This document shows, piece after piece, positions 26,501 to 37,460 of a DNA stretch of 64,000 nt; within the stretch, counting starts at the first letter, position 1; each line of letters starts with the position of its first letter. The stretch lies in contig CACVBU010000412.1 in NCBI GenBank assembly GCA_902728285.1, forward strand, positions 248,001 to 312,000, read 5' to 3'. A program made the translations under genes and the position numbers. Origin of the DNA: Clytia hemisphaerica (Eukaryota > Cnidaria > Hydrozoa > Leptothecata > Clytiidae). The notes below the pieces were generated by a model, which saw only the letters and a list, made by a program, of their open reading frames with translations, had not been told where the DNA came from and made no database searches.

Positions 26501-29500
26501 GGGGGTTTGGAATAAGCAGGGGGGTTGGAAAAAATCTCGAAAATTAATAAGCGGGGGGGGGTTGGAATAAAAATGTCCTGGGTGGAAAATTTTCGAAAAA
26601 GAGGCTAATACAGCAGAATTAGGGCAAAAGAGGGAACTTTCAGAAAAAATTTCCCGAAAATCAATAAGCGGGGGGTTGGAATAAGAATGTCCTGGGTGGA
26701 AAATTTTCGAAAAATTAATTAGCGGGCGCCCCCCGGCTATTAGGTACCCGAGAGTAAGTATTTGTCGGGACTGGACGGGACCCAATACCCAATGTATCAT
26801 TTGATTATAGGATCCAGCTTATTTCTAATTTATGATTTCCTTTCATTTATTGAGTTTTATTTAGTTGGATATCATTAGGTATAATGTTGATGGCATTGAT
26901 ATCAAACCAATTGTTGTACTTCGCTATTGTCAAACTCTAAAGAGAAAAATCTGAGGGGGGACTCCTTCTTTTATTTTAAGGGGGGACATTCTAACAAAGG
27001 GTCCTGGTAATTTTTGTTCGATTTAAGGGGGGAGTTTTCTTAAAGGGCAAAATTGCATTTTAAGAGGGGACTAAAAGTAGGCAGAAACCATGGAGGTCAT
27101 AGCTCGGGACCATGTGGTCCAAATTTCCCATTTTCTTTATTTACTCATCGAGAGAAATGTCGCTGTCCAGTTATTTTTGAAATTTGAAAACCATTAAAAT
27201 TCAGTTATCAAGGGTCCCTCCTTGATTAATTGTAGAAAAAAGTACCATGTCCACCATTATGGATTTGATGGTGTTCTTATCTTCCTGGGGATGGGGCTCT
27301 ATTTTTGGTGATTCTTGACATGTTCCTGGACCTCTGTGCAAAATTTCATCTCTACACCATTTTTGTTCTGGTTTTGGCGGTTTATGACCTAATTCTACCT
27401 GACTAATATGGGGGTCTGGGGTCCCAGAACAGAACAAAAGTAAAAAAGAACAGAATTAAAGTTTCTAAGTAAATTCTTAAATATCACCCAAAAAAGTGCC
27501 TTTTTCGTCCATATCTTTTAAATAAATAGTCCCAGCCTAAAGCTGCCTTTAGTAAACCCAGGGTGGCCACTCAAAAAAACAAGTCAAATTCAAGGACTTT
27601 TCAAGGACTTTTCCAGGATGTTTTTAAACTTTTCCAGGACTTTTTATCCTAAAAGAAAAGCATTTTCTCTCGGAACTGAGCTATGTATGTGAAAAATATT
27701 AACGTAAAAATGAGGTGCAAAGCTTTTTCTAACTTGCTCCAAAGCAACGAAATAGAGAATGGGCCAATTTGATTTTAACCAAGAAGACAAGAAGCCCAGA
27801 GGGCACGAAGGCCCAGCGAATAAAAATATGAACTGAACAAGACTTAAGTAACAGAGAGGATTTGAACCTAAAACCAATAAAGACGATTGTAATTGTTTTT
27901 ATTCTGCCAATCATGTTCTAAAAGAGCCAATCAAATTCTTCACAATATGTACTAGCCTGTGCTTGAAATAAAACGCGTATCGCCTAGTAAATTGTTATAC
28001 ACTGACACCGGGCAGAATGCTAATGAAAGGCCCACTACGCTAAAGCTAGCTGGGCCAATAAAGAAGATTTGCATAGACAATCACATAGCTTTAAAAAGAA
28101 TCTTACAAATTGTCTTACTTGTTGAGGATATTTTTAGGCGACAAAGATTTTGTAAAGTGAGAGTTAACCGTACATTACTCTTGTATTTTTGTTTTTAAAG
28201 TAACCAACAAAACTGAAAGTAACGGATTTTGAATTACTTTTCGAGCGAAAAAAATTGGGTTATATGTTTTAAATTGCATTCAGCTAATTGGTCATGAGGC
28301 GCACAGTTAGATTACCATTCGAAACTGCTAGATTGTCAAAAAAAATTGCAAAACTAGATTTCAAAAAAATTACCAAAATCTTATTGCGAGCAAAGCAAAC
28401 ATGAACAATTTGAAAAATTATTTCACCAAAATTGATTTCAGGGCGCAGTTTAAGACGCACAAAGTCCAACTTTTAATAAGATTTAACAAAAAAGTTTTGG
28501 CGCCCCTTTCCCTTTGTTCCCCCAAAAAGCCAATTTAAACAATTTTAGTGGTGCAGCATCGTTTTCATCAACAATTGGAAAATATCACTTTTTTAGAAAC
28601 AGAAACATAGGATTATCTCTTTGAAACGCAACAAGATAATAATTTTGAAGATAGGACGTCATATTCTGAAAAACTTCAATTGGTGTATTCATAAAGCTGG
28701 TGTTTTACAAGTGTCTCATAGGAACCAGTTTTTAGACGATAATGCTTTTGGCTTTTAGCCAAACTACCCCTCGCTAATTAATTTTTTGAAAAATTTTCCA
28801 CCCATGACATTCTTATTCCACCCCACCCCCTGCTAATTAAGTTTTGGGAAAATGTTTTTGATAGTTCCCTCTTTTGCCCTAATTCTTCTGTATTAGCCTG
28901 CTTTTCCAAAGTTTTCCACCCAGGGCATTTTAATTCCAACCTCCCTGATTAGATTTTGAGATTTTTTGCAACCGCTTAATTCCAAACCCCTTCCATTGGT
29001 ACCCGAGAGTATGCCATCATGTTTGACGATTTTGACAATATTTATGACTTCTGCAAGCACAGATATTAGAATACAGAAAATAAAAGCAATAATTATCTGA
29101 TCAGAATACAAATTCCCTCACGCTTGATCGCTTATAGAGAAAGGTTAAATTCCAGGACTAACAAGGAAAAATATTCCAGGACTTTTCCAGGACTTTAATC
29201 AATTTTCTGAATTTCCAGGACGCTTTTCCAGGACTAAAACAAAATCCAGGACTTTCCAGGACTAGTGGCCATCCTGAAACCTTCCTATATCTTTTGTTCT
29301 TCAGGAAAACCAATAACATTGGCTCTTAGTTCCTGTAGCCATTAGTATGACCCCATGTAGACATCTTATTTCTATTGTATTTTGCATGGTATTGAAAAGT
29401 TTAGACATCAGTAGTTCGCATTTCTACGACCCTCAACACCAATACATTGTGCAGATCCCAATCAAAAATAGTGTGACATTTTGAAAAATGCCCAAAAACA

Positions 29501-31605
29501 ACTTTTTGTCATAGCTGATGAAGTCTTAATCGATAAGTTTTGAAATTTTACAATGTTGTGGGCAATACTAAGTAAGACATTGACTTTTTTTCTTCGTTAA
29601 TTGGGCTAAAAATGTAGCTTCGACTCAAAATTTGTATCTTTTTTAGAAATGTAAGCCACACAAATTAGATAAGAGATCTTAGAATGGGACTTTCTTAACT
29701 TGACAGAGGAAAGGTTGAATTAAAAAAAAAAAGTTAAATGTACATACTTTCTAGCTGTCAAATGTAGTTTTTCGTGGCTTAAGTTTCGATAATTTTAATG
29801 TGACTTGGTAAGCCACAAAATTGTACTTACCACAAAATTTTTGTAATTTTTTACACCTACTGGTGTTATACTTTAATGATTGAGTGCCAAAAACTTAAAC
29901 AGCCAAAAAACTTAAAAAATGTGAGACATTAAATTTCACCTATTTCACCTATTCACTTATATTTCCCTTGTGTAAGCCATATTTTTGCCCACTTAACAAA
30001 CTGTAAGCTTCAAATCAGTGCAGCTAATAAAAAATTTAGCCCTTTGCTGGCAATGCTGAAAAGAAAGTATATTTCTGACCTTTAAGTAAGCCACAAAAAT
30101 CCTCCCTTTATTCATTGGATAACTAATCTCCTCATCTTTTAAAACCATCAAAGCAATCCTAAGTGTAAGCCACATAATTTTCCCAAGTTATGGTCAATTT
30201 AGTGGCTGACAGTAAAAATGTCACAAAACAGGGATTATTTTTTATTTGGATCTGCAGTGATGTCATCTCCCCCTTTCTTAAAGGGGGAGATGACACATTC
30301 TGAAAAATGAAGGGGGATCAGAAATTTGCATGAAAAAGGGGGGGGGGCAAGGAAGCCTCCCCTTACATATATATTGTAGATTATTTTCAAGCACTGTTAT
30401 GAAATTTGGTCTTCATGAAAGGAAGTTTTCTCTTAGAGTAGTCTTAGTCAAAAAGAAGAAAGAAGTTTGTTATTTCGCTTTCTCTTTAAACAGTCGGAAC
30501 CACTTCATAGAAATGGCAACTATTGCCTTAACGGGAAATATTTCCAGATTGAAAATTTCATCACTTTTCTGTTTCCCGTTTTGGTTAAGAACTTTTCATT
30601 GTTCCCGAACTGGAATGGGAATTGGGAATGGTAAAGTAGAATTAAGAGGAAATTAACCGGTGGATTTCTTAACTACCCGGTGAAAGGTATTTATTTACCC
30701 TTATTTACAATAGGCATCAGCTATTTACCTTCCACGACCATTTCAGAGGTCACATTCCCAATCGGGAAACTGGTTAAAACTTCCTGATCCGTAAACTCTA
30801 TCCATTTCAGGAAGTTTTTCACCTTCCCGTTCAGGAAATATTTCCCGTTAAGGCAATAGTTGCCATTTCTATGTAGTGGTTCCGGCTGCTAAAGATATGT
30901 CACATATATTTGTTAGCTATTTTTGTCCAAAATCCTTTAGGGATGTTTTTTTTTAAGGTTAGAGGGATGTCAATAAGGGACTATGCACTATGCCTATTTT
31001 CACCATCATACAAAATTTGGTGGTCCCAGTTTTCAGTTTCAAAAGGTGTATTTAACTATGGTCGGACTTACCAAAAAAAACAACTTTCTTTGAAACATTG
31101 AATTTGGCCACGAAATCCTAGCCCCTCCGTACCCTACTGTGCATCAAGTTGTCCAATGTCCTACTGTGCAGTGTCCAAGGTCGTGCATTTCTTACTTAAC
31201 CAAACAGGCGTGGTGGAAACCAAAAAGGGTTTGGATGCCCCTTTAATCCCACCCAGACACGTTCCAAATACTAAACATCCAATTGATGTTGTTTGTAACG
31301 ACAAGCCTGATTGGACCACTCCCTTGAGACTAAAACTGTGTATAATTTCAAACTTACAGCAGTTTTGATTCGTCCATCTTTAGGAGGCAGTTTCAGATTA
31401 GATTTCCATTCGGCATCTGATTTCTTGATTTCTCCGTTTCTAGATTAGATATTGAAGGTCTAATTATTCTTACTGTAAAGGACCTCCACGACCTCTCTGA
31501 GCAATTATGTATCATGTATATATGTAAAATAGATAGTAAGGAAAATGAATACCAAACATAAACTTACGAGTTTCCTCCAGTATGGTTCATCTGTGCAGTC
31601 TCCAT
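17570..31605 (-). CDS. DDX6: DEAD-box RNA helicase DDX6 / Me31B / Dhh1
   Basis: Ten exons in coding order: 31605-31568, 31439-31358, 22109-21875, 21768-21625, 21508-21414, 21253-21131, 19768-19700, 19558-19318, 18872-18753 and 17739-17570. All introns are GT-AG and phases match, giving 438 aa. The Q motif lies near 68-80. Motif I is AKNGTGKT (92-99) and Ia is PTREL (124-128). TPGR is at 173-176. DEAD is at 197-200, split across the exon 5/6 junction. SAT is at 228-230, with SIIFCNS in the second RecA domain, TRGID at 346-350 and HRIGRSGR at 371-378. The order and inter-motif sequence match the DDX6 subfamily rather than other DEAD-box proteins. The N-terminal extension is short (about 40 aa, versus roughly 100 in vertebrate DDX6). 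The family represses translation and promotes decapping in P-bodies and germ granules. Intron 2 is 9.2 kb. Introns 6 and 9 host snoRNAs (listed separately). Confidence 0.95.
17841..17906 (-). ncRNA. C/D-box snoRNA, copy 1 (DDX6 intron 9)
   Basis: On the minus strand the order is terminal stem TGCT, C box GTGATGA (17900-17894), conserved guide ACCATGCTCATT, D' box CTGA, C'-like GGTTGA, D box CTGA (17848-17845), then stem AGCA. The length of about 65 nt is typical. It lies about 100 nt upstream of the exon 10 acceptor, close to the spacing usual for intronic C/D snoRNAs, and on the host's sense strand. The D-side guide differs from the other copies. Confidence 0.85.
18324..18391 (-). ncRNA. C/D-box snoRNA, copy 2 (DDX6 intron 9)
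   Basis: The minus strand has stem TGCTT, C box GTGATGA (18385-18379), guide ACCATGCTCATT, D' CTGA, C'-like GGTTGATC, D box CTGA (18332-18329) and closing AAGCA. It is the same family as the copies at 17841, 18527 and 20985. The region from C box to D' box is identical to copies 1 and 3. Confidence 0.88.
18527..18593 (-). ncRNA. C/D-box snoRNA, copy 3 (DDX6 intron 9)
   Basis: This is the clearest copy. A six-base-pair terminal stem (GTGCTT with AAGCAC) brackets C box GTGATGA (18587-18581) and D box CTGA (18535-18532). Internal D' CTGA and C'-like GGTTGATC are present. The guide upstream of D' is ACCATGCTCATT. It is the third snoRNA within one intron. Confidence 0.9.
18904..19093. mobile_element. 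MITE with ATACACCTTTTCGA termini, copy 2
   Basis: Inverted ATACACCTTTTCGA / TCGAAAAGGTGTAT ends. The body is alignable with the element at 9022-9213 throughout. It lies in DDX6 intron 8, starting about 30 bp from the exon 9 acceptor. Confidence 0.8.
19769..20984 (-). other. DDX6 intron 6, snoRNA-free part
   Basis: No exon or element that I can define. ACTAGCCTGGACATCCATGCTA near 19815 resembles the terminal palindrome AGCCTGGATATCCAGGCT of the large foldback element at 38247-45061, so a relic of that family may be present. Confidence 0.4.
20985..21053 (-). ncRNA. C/D-box snoRNA, copy 4 (DDX6 intron 6)
   Basis: Terminal stem GTGATT/AATCAC, C box ATGATGA (21047-21041), guide ACCATGCTCATT, D' CTGA, C'-like TGAAGAT and D box CTGA (20993-20990). 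The stem differs from the other copies by compensated changes while the D' guide is unchanged, which argues for a functional RNA. It begins about 77 nt after the exon 6 donor. Confidence 0.88.
22110..23650 (-). other. DDX6 intron 2, exon 3-proximal part
   Basis: The stretch is AT-rich. Reading frames at 22386-22604 and 23033-23368 (plus strand) show no domain and are taken as chance. A poly-C tract lies near 23390-23420. I see no defined repeat ends. Confidence 0.45.
24893..26480. repeat. Direct repeat of about 350-450 bp, two and a half copies
   Basis: A block starting TAGCTTTATAGTGCCCAGTG at about 24892 and continuing through GTCGGGACTGAAATTCAGTC recurs from about 25999 with few changes. 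A third, partial copy (AATAATAATTTTCCTTTTGT to AATTATAAGGCTTTTA) lies at about 26360-26480. GGGACTGAA...TTCAGTCCC motifs in it are themselves palindromic. Confidence 0.85.
25306..25912. repeat. Tandem array, seven units of about 87 bp, each with a hairpin
   Basis: Units start with CCCGTTCTTTAAAAG at about 25306, 25392, 25479, 25566, 25653, 25739 and 25826. Each unit carries inverted arms CCGTTCTTTA and TAAAGAACGG separated by about 26 nt, so every unit could form a stem-loop. The 87-bp period keeps a 29-residue reading frame open, but it has no start context or domain and lies inside an intron. Confidence 0.92.
26479..26756. mobile_element. GGTACC-type MITE (family 1), copy with visible empty site
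   Basis: Termini are CTCTCGGGTACCTAATAGCC and GGCTATTAGGTACCCGAGAG, a near-perfect inverted repeat of more than 20 bp, flanked by TA on both sides. It interrupts the direct repeat GGCTTTTAAGTATTTG, which is intact in the two neighbouring repeat copies (near 25160 and 26270). Removing the element plus one TA restores that sequence exactly. Confidence 0.93.
27559..29276. mobile_element. hAT-like non-autonomous element in DDX6 intron 2
   Basis: It begins CAGGGTGGCCACT and ends AGTGGCCATCCTG. Both ends carry subterminal repeats of CCAGGACTTTTCCAGGACTTT or its complement. CAGGGTGGCCA termini are common in hAT elements. There is no transposase frame across 1.7 kb. A truncated GGTACC-type MITE is nested in it (28772-29009). 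No clear 8-bp target duplication is visible. Confidence 0.7.
28772..29009. mobile_element. GGTACC-type MITE (family 1), truncated copy
   Basis: The right end reads TGGTACCCGAGAGTA and the internal GGGAAAATGTTTTTGATAGTTCC and TTCTGTATTAGCC blocks match the full copies at 7306 and 26479. The left terminus is missing. Confidence 0.7.
29640..30180. repeat. Scattered GTAAGCCACA motif, five occurrences
   Basis: GTAAGCCA(C/T)A occurs near 29650, 29808, 29972, 30084 and 30165, spaced 80-165 bp, usually followed by an A-rich stretch. It looks like a degenerate tandem or a transposon relic inside DDX6 intron 2. No function is evident. Confidence 0.55.
30491..30888. mobile_element. Foldback MITE with CAGYCGGAACCACT termini
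   Basis: The left arm runs CAGTCGGAACCACTTCATAG onward through ATGGCAACTATTGCCTTAAC and the right arm is its complement ending GTGGTTCCGGCTG, about 65 bp with few mismatches. The interior contains further inverted pieces (TTTCCCGTT / AACGGGAAA). It lies about 470 bp from DDX6 exon 2. Confidence 0.85.
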
Positions 31606-34181
31606 CTTTAGAGTAAAGTCAAAGTCAAATTGATGACTTATCTGACAGCTAGCTGTCCTTTTCCTCAATCAGTGACAAAACTAAATATATTTCTATAGAT
31701 AACACTCCTTGAAATTGATAATTTGGTCTTTATAAATTCATAAATTCTTCAGATTCATTCGATAATTCAGGATCAATGTCCTTGATCTTTGGCGATCAGT
31801 TTGTACTTTCCAACTTTCAGAAATTTTTCTGGCAATGATTTCAGAATTTTTGCGCATGCGTGGATAATTTGTTTATTTCTTTTGTCTCATTTTACGCCCT
31901 ATTCAGGCGGCGCCACGACAGCCTGGTGAAAATTTATCCAGCCCCGCCCATATCTTTCTTTCTTTTTTGTATAACCTAAACGCCCTCTTCTTTTAACGGC
32001 TCCCTTGAGGGAAATTCTTCAAATAAACACCCCCCTTAAATAAACGCCTGTTCCCCTGGCCCGGGGGAGGGTACTAGTTTTGCAAGATGACGGGTATGTG
32101 CCGCCCCGCCCCCGACTTTTGGCGGTCGGGCAACTTATTTTTAAATCATACAGGGTCCAAAAAATGGACCCTTGTAATAGGGACTTTAAAAAGGAAGAAA
32201 AAAGCCGAATTTCGTGACCCTTTTTTAGGCGCTTTTGAGGGTCACGATATGGAATTTGACTTGAGCTGTTTTTACAACCCTTAGGGGAATTTTGAAGTTC
32301 CAAAAAAAGGGACCCGGAGTCGGACCCTTAAAAGGGTGGTATGTACCCTCCTACCTACATCCACCGGGTTCCCATGGATTTTGAAACCAATACTTTTGTT
32401 ATGGTACCAGAGGCCAAGTTTTCGTATTATTATCTTGTGTATTATATATATCAGTCTAGTAACGTACAAGAAGGCCCTCAGCTTTGGCGCAAAATTTTTG
32501 GACATGCCATAAGGCGTACCCTGAGTATCAGAGGTCAAGTTTTCAAAGAGAAAATATTAGAATTTATTCGCGCTGTGATACTCACGGTACATAAGGCGAG
32601 GTGCAGGATTTTCGAAATTGATAAGAACTGATTTGTAAATTGTCCCATACATGTTTTTTATAAGCATGCAAAAATCCGAAAACAGGCTCGGAAATATTTA
32701 GATCGAGGGCTTGAAAAGGCTGAAAAATGCTTATAATATCCTCCAAAACAAAATTTTAGGAAGATTCCAAAAATCCCGTAAAATCCCAGTCGAAATCAGA
32801 AAAATACATTCGTGGGCTCAAGGTAATGTTTGGCAGAATGAGATACTTAAATGTTTGCTATATCTGAGCCTAGATATGCTTAGAAAAGTGAGGATTTGAA
32901 TATCATTTACCGAGAAAAACCACGGGGTGTATACACAATCGAATAAAGTAATGTCACACGTTTTCTCTAATACAAAAGTATTTCAATTATCTTTCTTTTT
33001 CCTTAAGATTCATAGTATTGTTAAGATAGTAATAAATATATTCTAATACAAAATTTGAAATGTATCGTCAAAAAACAACTAAAAAATACCAAAAGAAAAA
33101 ATGCAATGAGGCACACAAAATAATACACCAAAAAATTGACAAATAAATACATCAGATGTCAAAATAATAACAACTTTAAACTTAAAATATCTAAAACCCT
33201 TGCAATTACCAATTGTCAATATAACATAAATAACAAAAACATATATAGTCGAAAACCAAGTCTACCGTTTGGCTCGAATGAAATCTAAAGGACAAGTAAG
33301 TGCTAAAAGTGGATTCAGAAAATGCTGGTTTTTAAACCCTCAATTGAAAGAAGCATATTGGAGCTTCTTGGGATCAATGAAGTTTAAATATCACAAAAAG
33401 AAATACCATCGTACGTTTATTGGTGTTTTAAGGAGCCAATTAATAACCAAATTATCGAGATCACTGGATAATGTAGAAAACAGATCCTTGAAAACTGATA
33501 GCGGTGGTTTCATCAAGTCCATTCACATAACTTTAAAAATAGATTTCGTGACCACAAACAAAAATATCAGTATGATAACAAACAACCTAACTGAAATGTG
33601 CAAAATGGTTCCAATTTCAAAATACGTCAACAGCGTTTAAGCCAAATTAAGACAAAAGATTTCACGCGGAACTTTCTAGTAATTGAAAATCTGAATAAAT
33701 CTACATGGACAGATACTATAGGTAGGGGAAATCTAAAAGCTTATTATTAACTATGAATCAAATCCTGAAAATAATCTAGGTATCTTGAAAGTACAACACA
33801 ACATTCGCATTCACATTCAACATTTTTACCTAGAAAAGTTTTGAGCAAAGGTGCAATCTAGAAAATAGTCTTCCATATAAAAATAATCGCAAGAAAAACA
33901 CTATATTGTTACAAGAAAACAAATAACGAGTCAAAATAATAATCAACACTTTAAAAACACACACACTAGACAAATAAGCTAAATCAATTATCAATCCTAC
34001 GAAGAAAAATAGTAGAGATTTATAAGAAAATTAGCTTTCCAGAAAAATTAGTCTTCGGGATGGTTTAGATGATAAAACCAATCAAATATCATTACTCGAT
34101 GGTTTAAGACCAATTCGCTCTAAAGGACTAAAACATCAACAGAACCTGTTTTTTTTTGTTTTTTTTTGGTTGGGGGAGATT
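31606..34181. other. Intergenic DNA between DDX6 and AP1S
   Basis: The DDX6 promoter should lie just above 31605, but I see no confident core element. A G/C-rich element-like block (about 32045-32350, GGGGGAGGGTACTAG, GGTATGTACCCTCC) resembles other G-rich MITEs. A 123-codon plus-strand frame (33269-33640) has no recognisable domain, and the sequence is probably AP1S 3' flank. Confidence 0.45.
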
Positions 34182-37100
34182 CTACGACAAACCAAGTTCA
34201 TCTAGAACGTTTTTGAGTGAAGGAACCTCGCCATCCTAAAATGAAATGATTGAAAAATCAAGGGTCTTCATTGAAAAACAAATCCAAAAACTGGCATAAA
34301 AGCTTGTAACTTTGAGAGTAAGAATGGTATTGGGACCATTAGAAAGCCTTTTTAAGTCTGAAATTTTTTAAATTTTGTGTAGTAAAATGCTGAAAATGCT
34401 AGATGTAAGTCCCAAAACATCCATTTTTAAGGCTTTTTAGTTCTGGAATTGAAAACTTTCCAGCAGATCAAGTCTTACAAATAAAACGCAATTTAAAAAA
34501 AAGGTTATAGACAAGGTATATGCCCTTTTAAATTAAGTGGTTAGGAGTTATAACCTTAAGTCTGGTAGATTGGTAAATTTTGAACATATATACACGTAAC
34601 TCGGGTTTGAAGGGTTGAAATCAAAGAAATCTGTTACCTCTTGGACAACATCTTGTTGTGCGATGGCTTTCAATACAACATTCTTACTCGTTTCTTGTAT
34701 TTGTCCACCCAAGATCAACTCGTCTAATACATAGTATGCCTGGGTAAGGAAAAACCAAAGATAAAAATTAAAGGATTTAGTTCACTCGTTTAAAACCGTT
34801 TGTAGTGAAGTGTTGAATTTGAATTGATGATAATATACCAAAAGATCTAATTAATAGGAGCGAAACCCATGGTTGTATTTCTTAACGTCCGGGTTCCGGG
34901 TTCAGAGTAAAGGCATGATGCAACCTGATATAACTTTCCCAACTGAAAAACCTTAAAGAAAAACCTGCAGCTTCCCAAAAGAAACTTTGATGAAAGTCAC
35001 TAAAACAAACACAAACTTACTCATAAACAATTTGAAAGCCTCAAGATAAACAACATGGAGAATTAAAGCAGATGGTTGATTTCTTGACCTAACTCAAGAA
35101 TTCAAAGTCAAAGTACAAAGGTACATAAAATCGAAGGAACTTTTCAGTGTATTTCATAACAATATCACTTATTTGTAATAAGGGAGGGAGGGTCTAACGT
35201 AGTAAAATTTCAAACAATACCTTTTCAAAATTGAAAATGATATCCAGCTCACAGACCTAAAATGTAATAAAAATAAAGATAAGATTTTCATATAAAGGTT
35301 TTGTTTTTTAAATAAGAGTGATATCGTTTGCTTACTCATCAATTTTAATTCATAAGCTTCACAGTGTGGGTTTGGATTTTTGGGTCCAAAACAGCCAGGT
35401 GGGAGTATAAGGTTGAGGTTGAGGTGGGACTAGAAATCTTTAGGTGGGACTCTTATGGAAATCTTGAAAGAAAAATTATTTTAAATTTTAGATTTTTACA
35501 TATTTGTCTTTGAATCCTGTAATCTGTTTTTCATTGAAAATTCCCCTAACTTTTTATTGGAATTGAAGGGGAGGTCAGCACATCGAAATTTGGTAATTAA
35601 AAAAATTTTATTAAATAAAATCCCTATTTTAGGTGGGACTTGGAAAGTCAACTATCAGGTGGGAGTTTCTCAAGTGCTGGGACCTGAAATTTTAGGTGGG
35701 ACCTTGACCCCCCTGCACACTATGAGCTTTTTCGCATTGAATTGGCACAGATATGGAGCAAGATTGGTCAGAAAGAGGAAAAGAGAAACATTTTTTGCTT
35801 ATATCAGCATAATATAACAAAAGGCAGACACTGTCCTGATATGAAATATGTGTCTGATATGAAACGGGAACACTTGTAAAAACAAAACCTTTAAAATAAT
35901 AATTTCAAATTTAAAAGAATTTTAAAGAATTCAATACTAAAATCAAAAAAAAATAATTAGCAAGGCAATTAATTTTTACAATCAATCGATAAGTAAAGCG
36001 ACATAATATATACAACATTAAACTACAGCTTGCTTTGGTATAAAAACACCTACTTACATTTCCAAAATATTTATCTAGGATTTCAACGTATCGATGAATG
36101 ATTTCTAGTGATAACAGTTCGTTGTCTCCTCTTTCAATAGCAACACAGAAAAACAAACTAGCATATCTGAAAAATAATTGTGAAGAAGTTTTGAGCACCA
36201 TAAATGGCACAGGATCACTAAACTGTATGATGGGTTGTATCATCCGAGATGTGTTTGAGATATGTGGAGAAAAGAACTTTTCGAATCATTTTTAAAAAAG
36301 CAAATATTTTGAGGATTTAATGTTAATCCAAATAACTTCATATCAAATTTCAATCATTTACAATAATATAGAGTAACAACTCATTCAAAAACAATAAAAA
36401 CAAAATAAACAGTCAATAAATTGGTGTGTTATATGAGACGAGTTGATTCAGAAAAAGAAATGTCCACTTCTGACAAAATTTCGAAACATAACATGCATTG
36501 GGTAACAAAAAGAGCTCTTGCCGTAGAAGAAATTGACAGAATTGAGAGAGAGGAATTTTTTTCAGAAAAATAGGATAGGTAATTGTCTTGATCAAATTTA
36601 ACTATAACATTGTTCATTTTATTCAGTACTAGTACTAGTTCTATTAAATTATCAACATGATATAATACTAAAAGTACATCTACATTAGAGTTTTATTTCA
36701 AATTAACTAGAAGCTTAAGGTATTGAAAATGAATTTGAATAGACACTATCATTGAAGTAGGGACATTGGTTTTTCAGTGTATCTAGCTTGTGCATTATGT
36801 AAATTTTAATCAATAAGTTTTTTAAGAAAGTTTCACAAGTGAAAGCTAAACTCTTACTTACCTTTTGTAAACAACTTTTAAATCTTTGTATTCAAGAAAA
36901 CTGCACATTTTTGGTTTCCTAGAAAGAATCATTGTTGTCAAATCTCTGGTGATCTTCTTCTTGTCTTTCAAGGGAATGGCATGATACCATTTTTGAAGTC
37001 TAAGTTTGCCCTGGCGACTGAACAACAAAATGTATTGAATCTAAAATATATAAAGAAAGAAACACAGTTAGATTAAATATTTCAAATCACAGTCAAAATT

Positions 37101-37460
37101 AAAAGCTACCATTTATTTATTTAGCCTGAAAATGCTAACAGTTACCTAAACTAAAAAAAAACACCAAGTCCTTAATCTTTTTATTTTAAGATGAGTCACA
37201 AATTAATTTTTTGCAAAAAATACCTTACATAAACAAGAGCAGTACACCATAATTACTGGGTCCAAAAAGTCATTTTAAATGACACAAAGGGTCATAATGA
37301 ATGCGTCTATAGTTGCCAAAATGGACCTTAGAGCCTCCTGCATCTCAATCAAATAGAATAGAGTCATGGTTTCTTAACTATAAAATATTGTTTATAGTAT
37401 ACAGCTAATCTGTAATCAGCAATCTTATCAAAAATAAAAAAGTTAAAAAAAGCTTACCAT
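34182..37460 (-). CDS. AP1S: AP-1 clathrin adaptor complex subunit sigma
   Basis: Six coding exons: 37460-37458 (ATG only), 37040-36862, 36166-36058, 35256-35221, 34739-34638 and 34235-34182. They join in phase to 160 aa, the usual sigma-1 length (about 158-160). Exon 2 opens with [19 protein letters not shown] and exon 3 encodes [19 protein letters not shown], then [13 protein letters not shown]. Exon 4 encodes [12 protein letters not shown] and exon 5 [19 protein letters not shown]. These are hallmark sigma-1 sequences. The N-terminus after the start Met differs from vertebrates by a few residues. The protein is the small longin-fold subunit of AP-1, which sorts cargo between trans-Golgi network and endosomes and helps bind dileucine signals. 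The start is fixed by ATG|GTAAGC at 37458, the first codon being alone in its exon, an arrangement I recall in animal AP1S genes. Confidence 0.93.
35257..36057 (-). repeat. AP1S intron 3 with AGGTGGGACT-rich element
   Basis: Between about 35360 and 35725 AGGTGGGA(C/G)T occurs repeatedly on the plus strand, bounded by CACAGTGTGGGTTTGG and CCCCCCTGCACACTATG. CAGTGTG...CACACT ends suggest a degenerate hAT-like MITE. No coding sequence is seen outside it. Confidence 0.45.

Larger units (their letters stand above)
23650..27435. mobile_element. 3.8-kb palindromic (foldback) composite in DDX6 intron 2
   Basis: Left arm 23655-24230 and right arm 26940-27430 are inverted copies. Both contain, in opposite orientation, AGAGATGAAATTTTGCACAG, AAATCCATAATG, CTTGATAACTG and ATGGTTTCTGCC tracts. 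The interior holds a roughly 1.1-kb direct duplication (24893 onward and 25997 onward), an 87-bp tandem array and a nested MITE, all listed separately. There is no transposase frame, so it is a non-autonomous element or a rearranged array. Confidence 0.75.

Noticed and set aside
27790..27915. tRNA-like T-arm (AGGTTCAAATCCT on the minus strand)
   Set aside because: No matching acceptor stem, D-arm or anticodon arm could be placed at the right distances; probably chance within the hAT-like element.
33269..33640. 123-codon plus-strand frame
   Set aside because: It has no recognisable domain and an AT-driven Lys/Ile/Asn-rich composition, and it lies in the probable 3' flank of AP1S.
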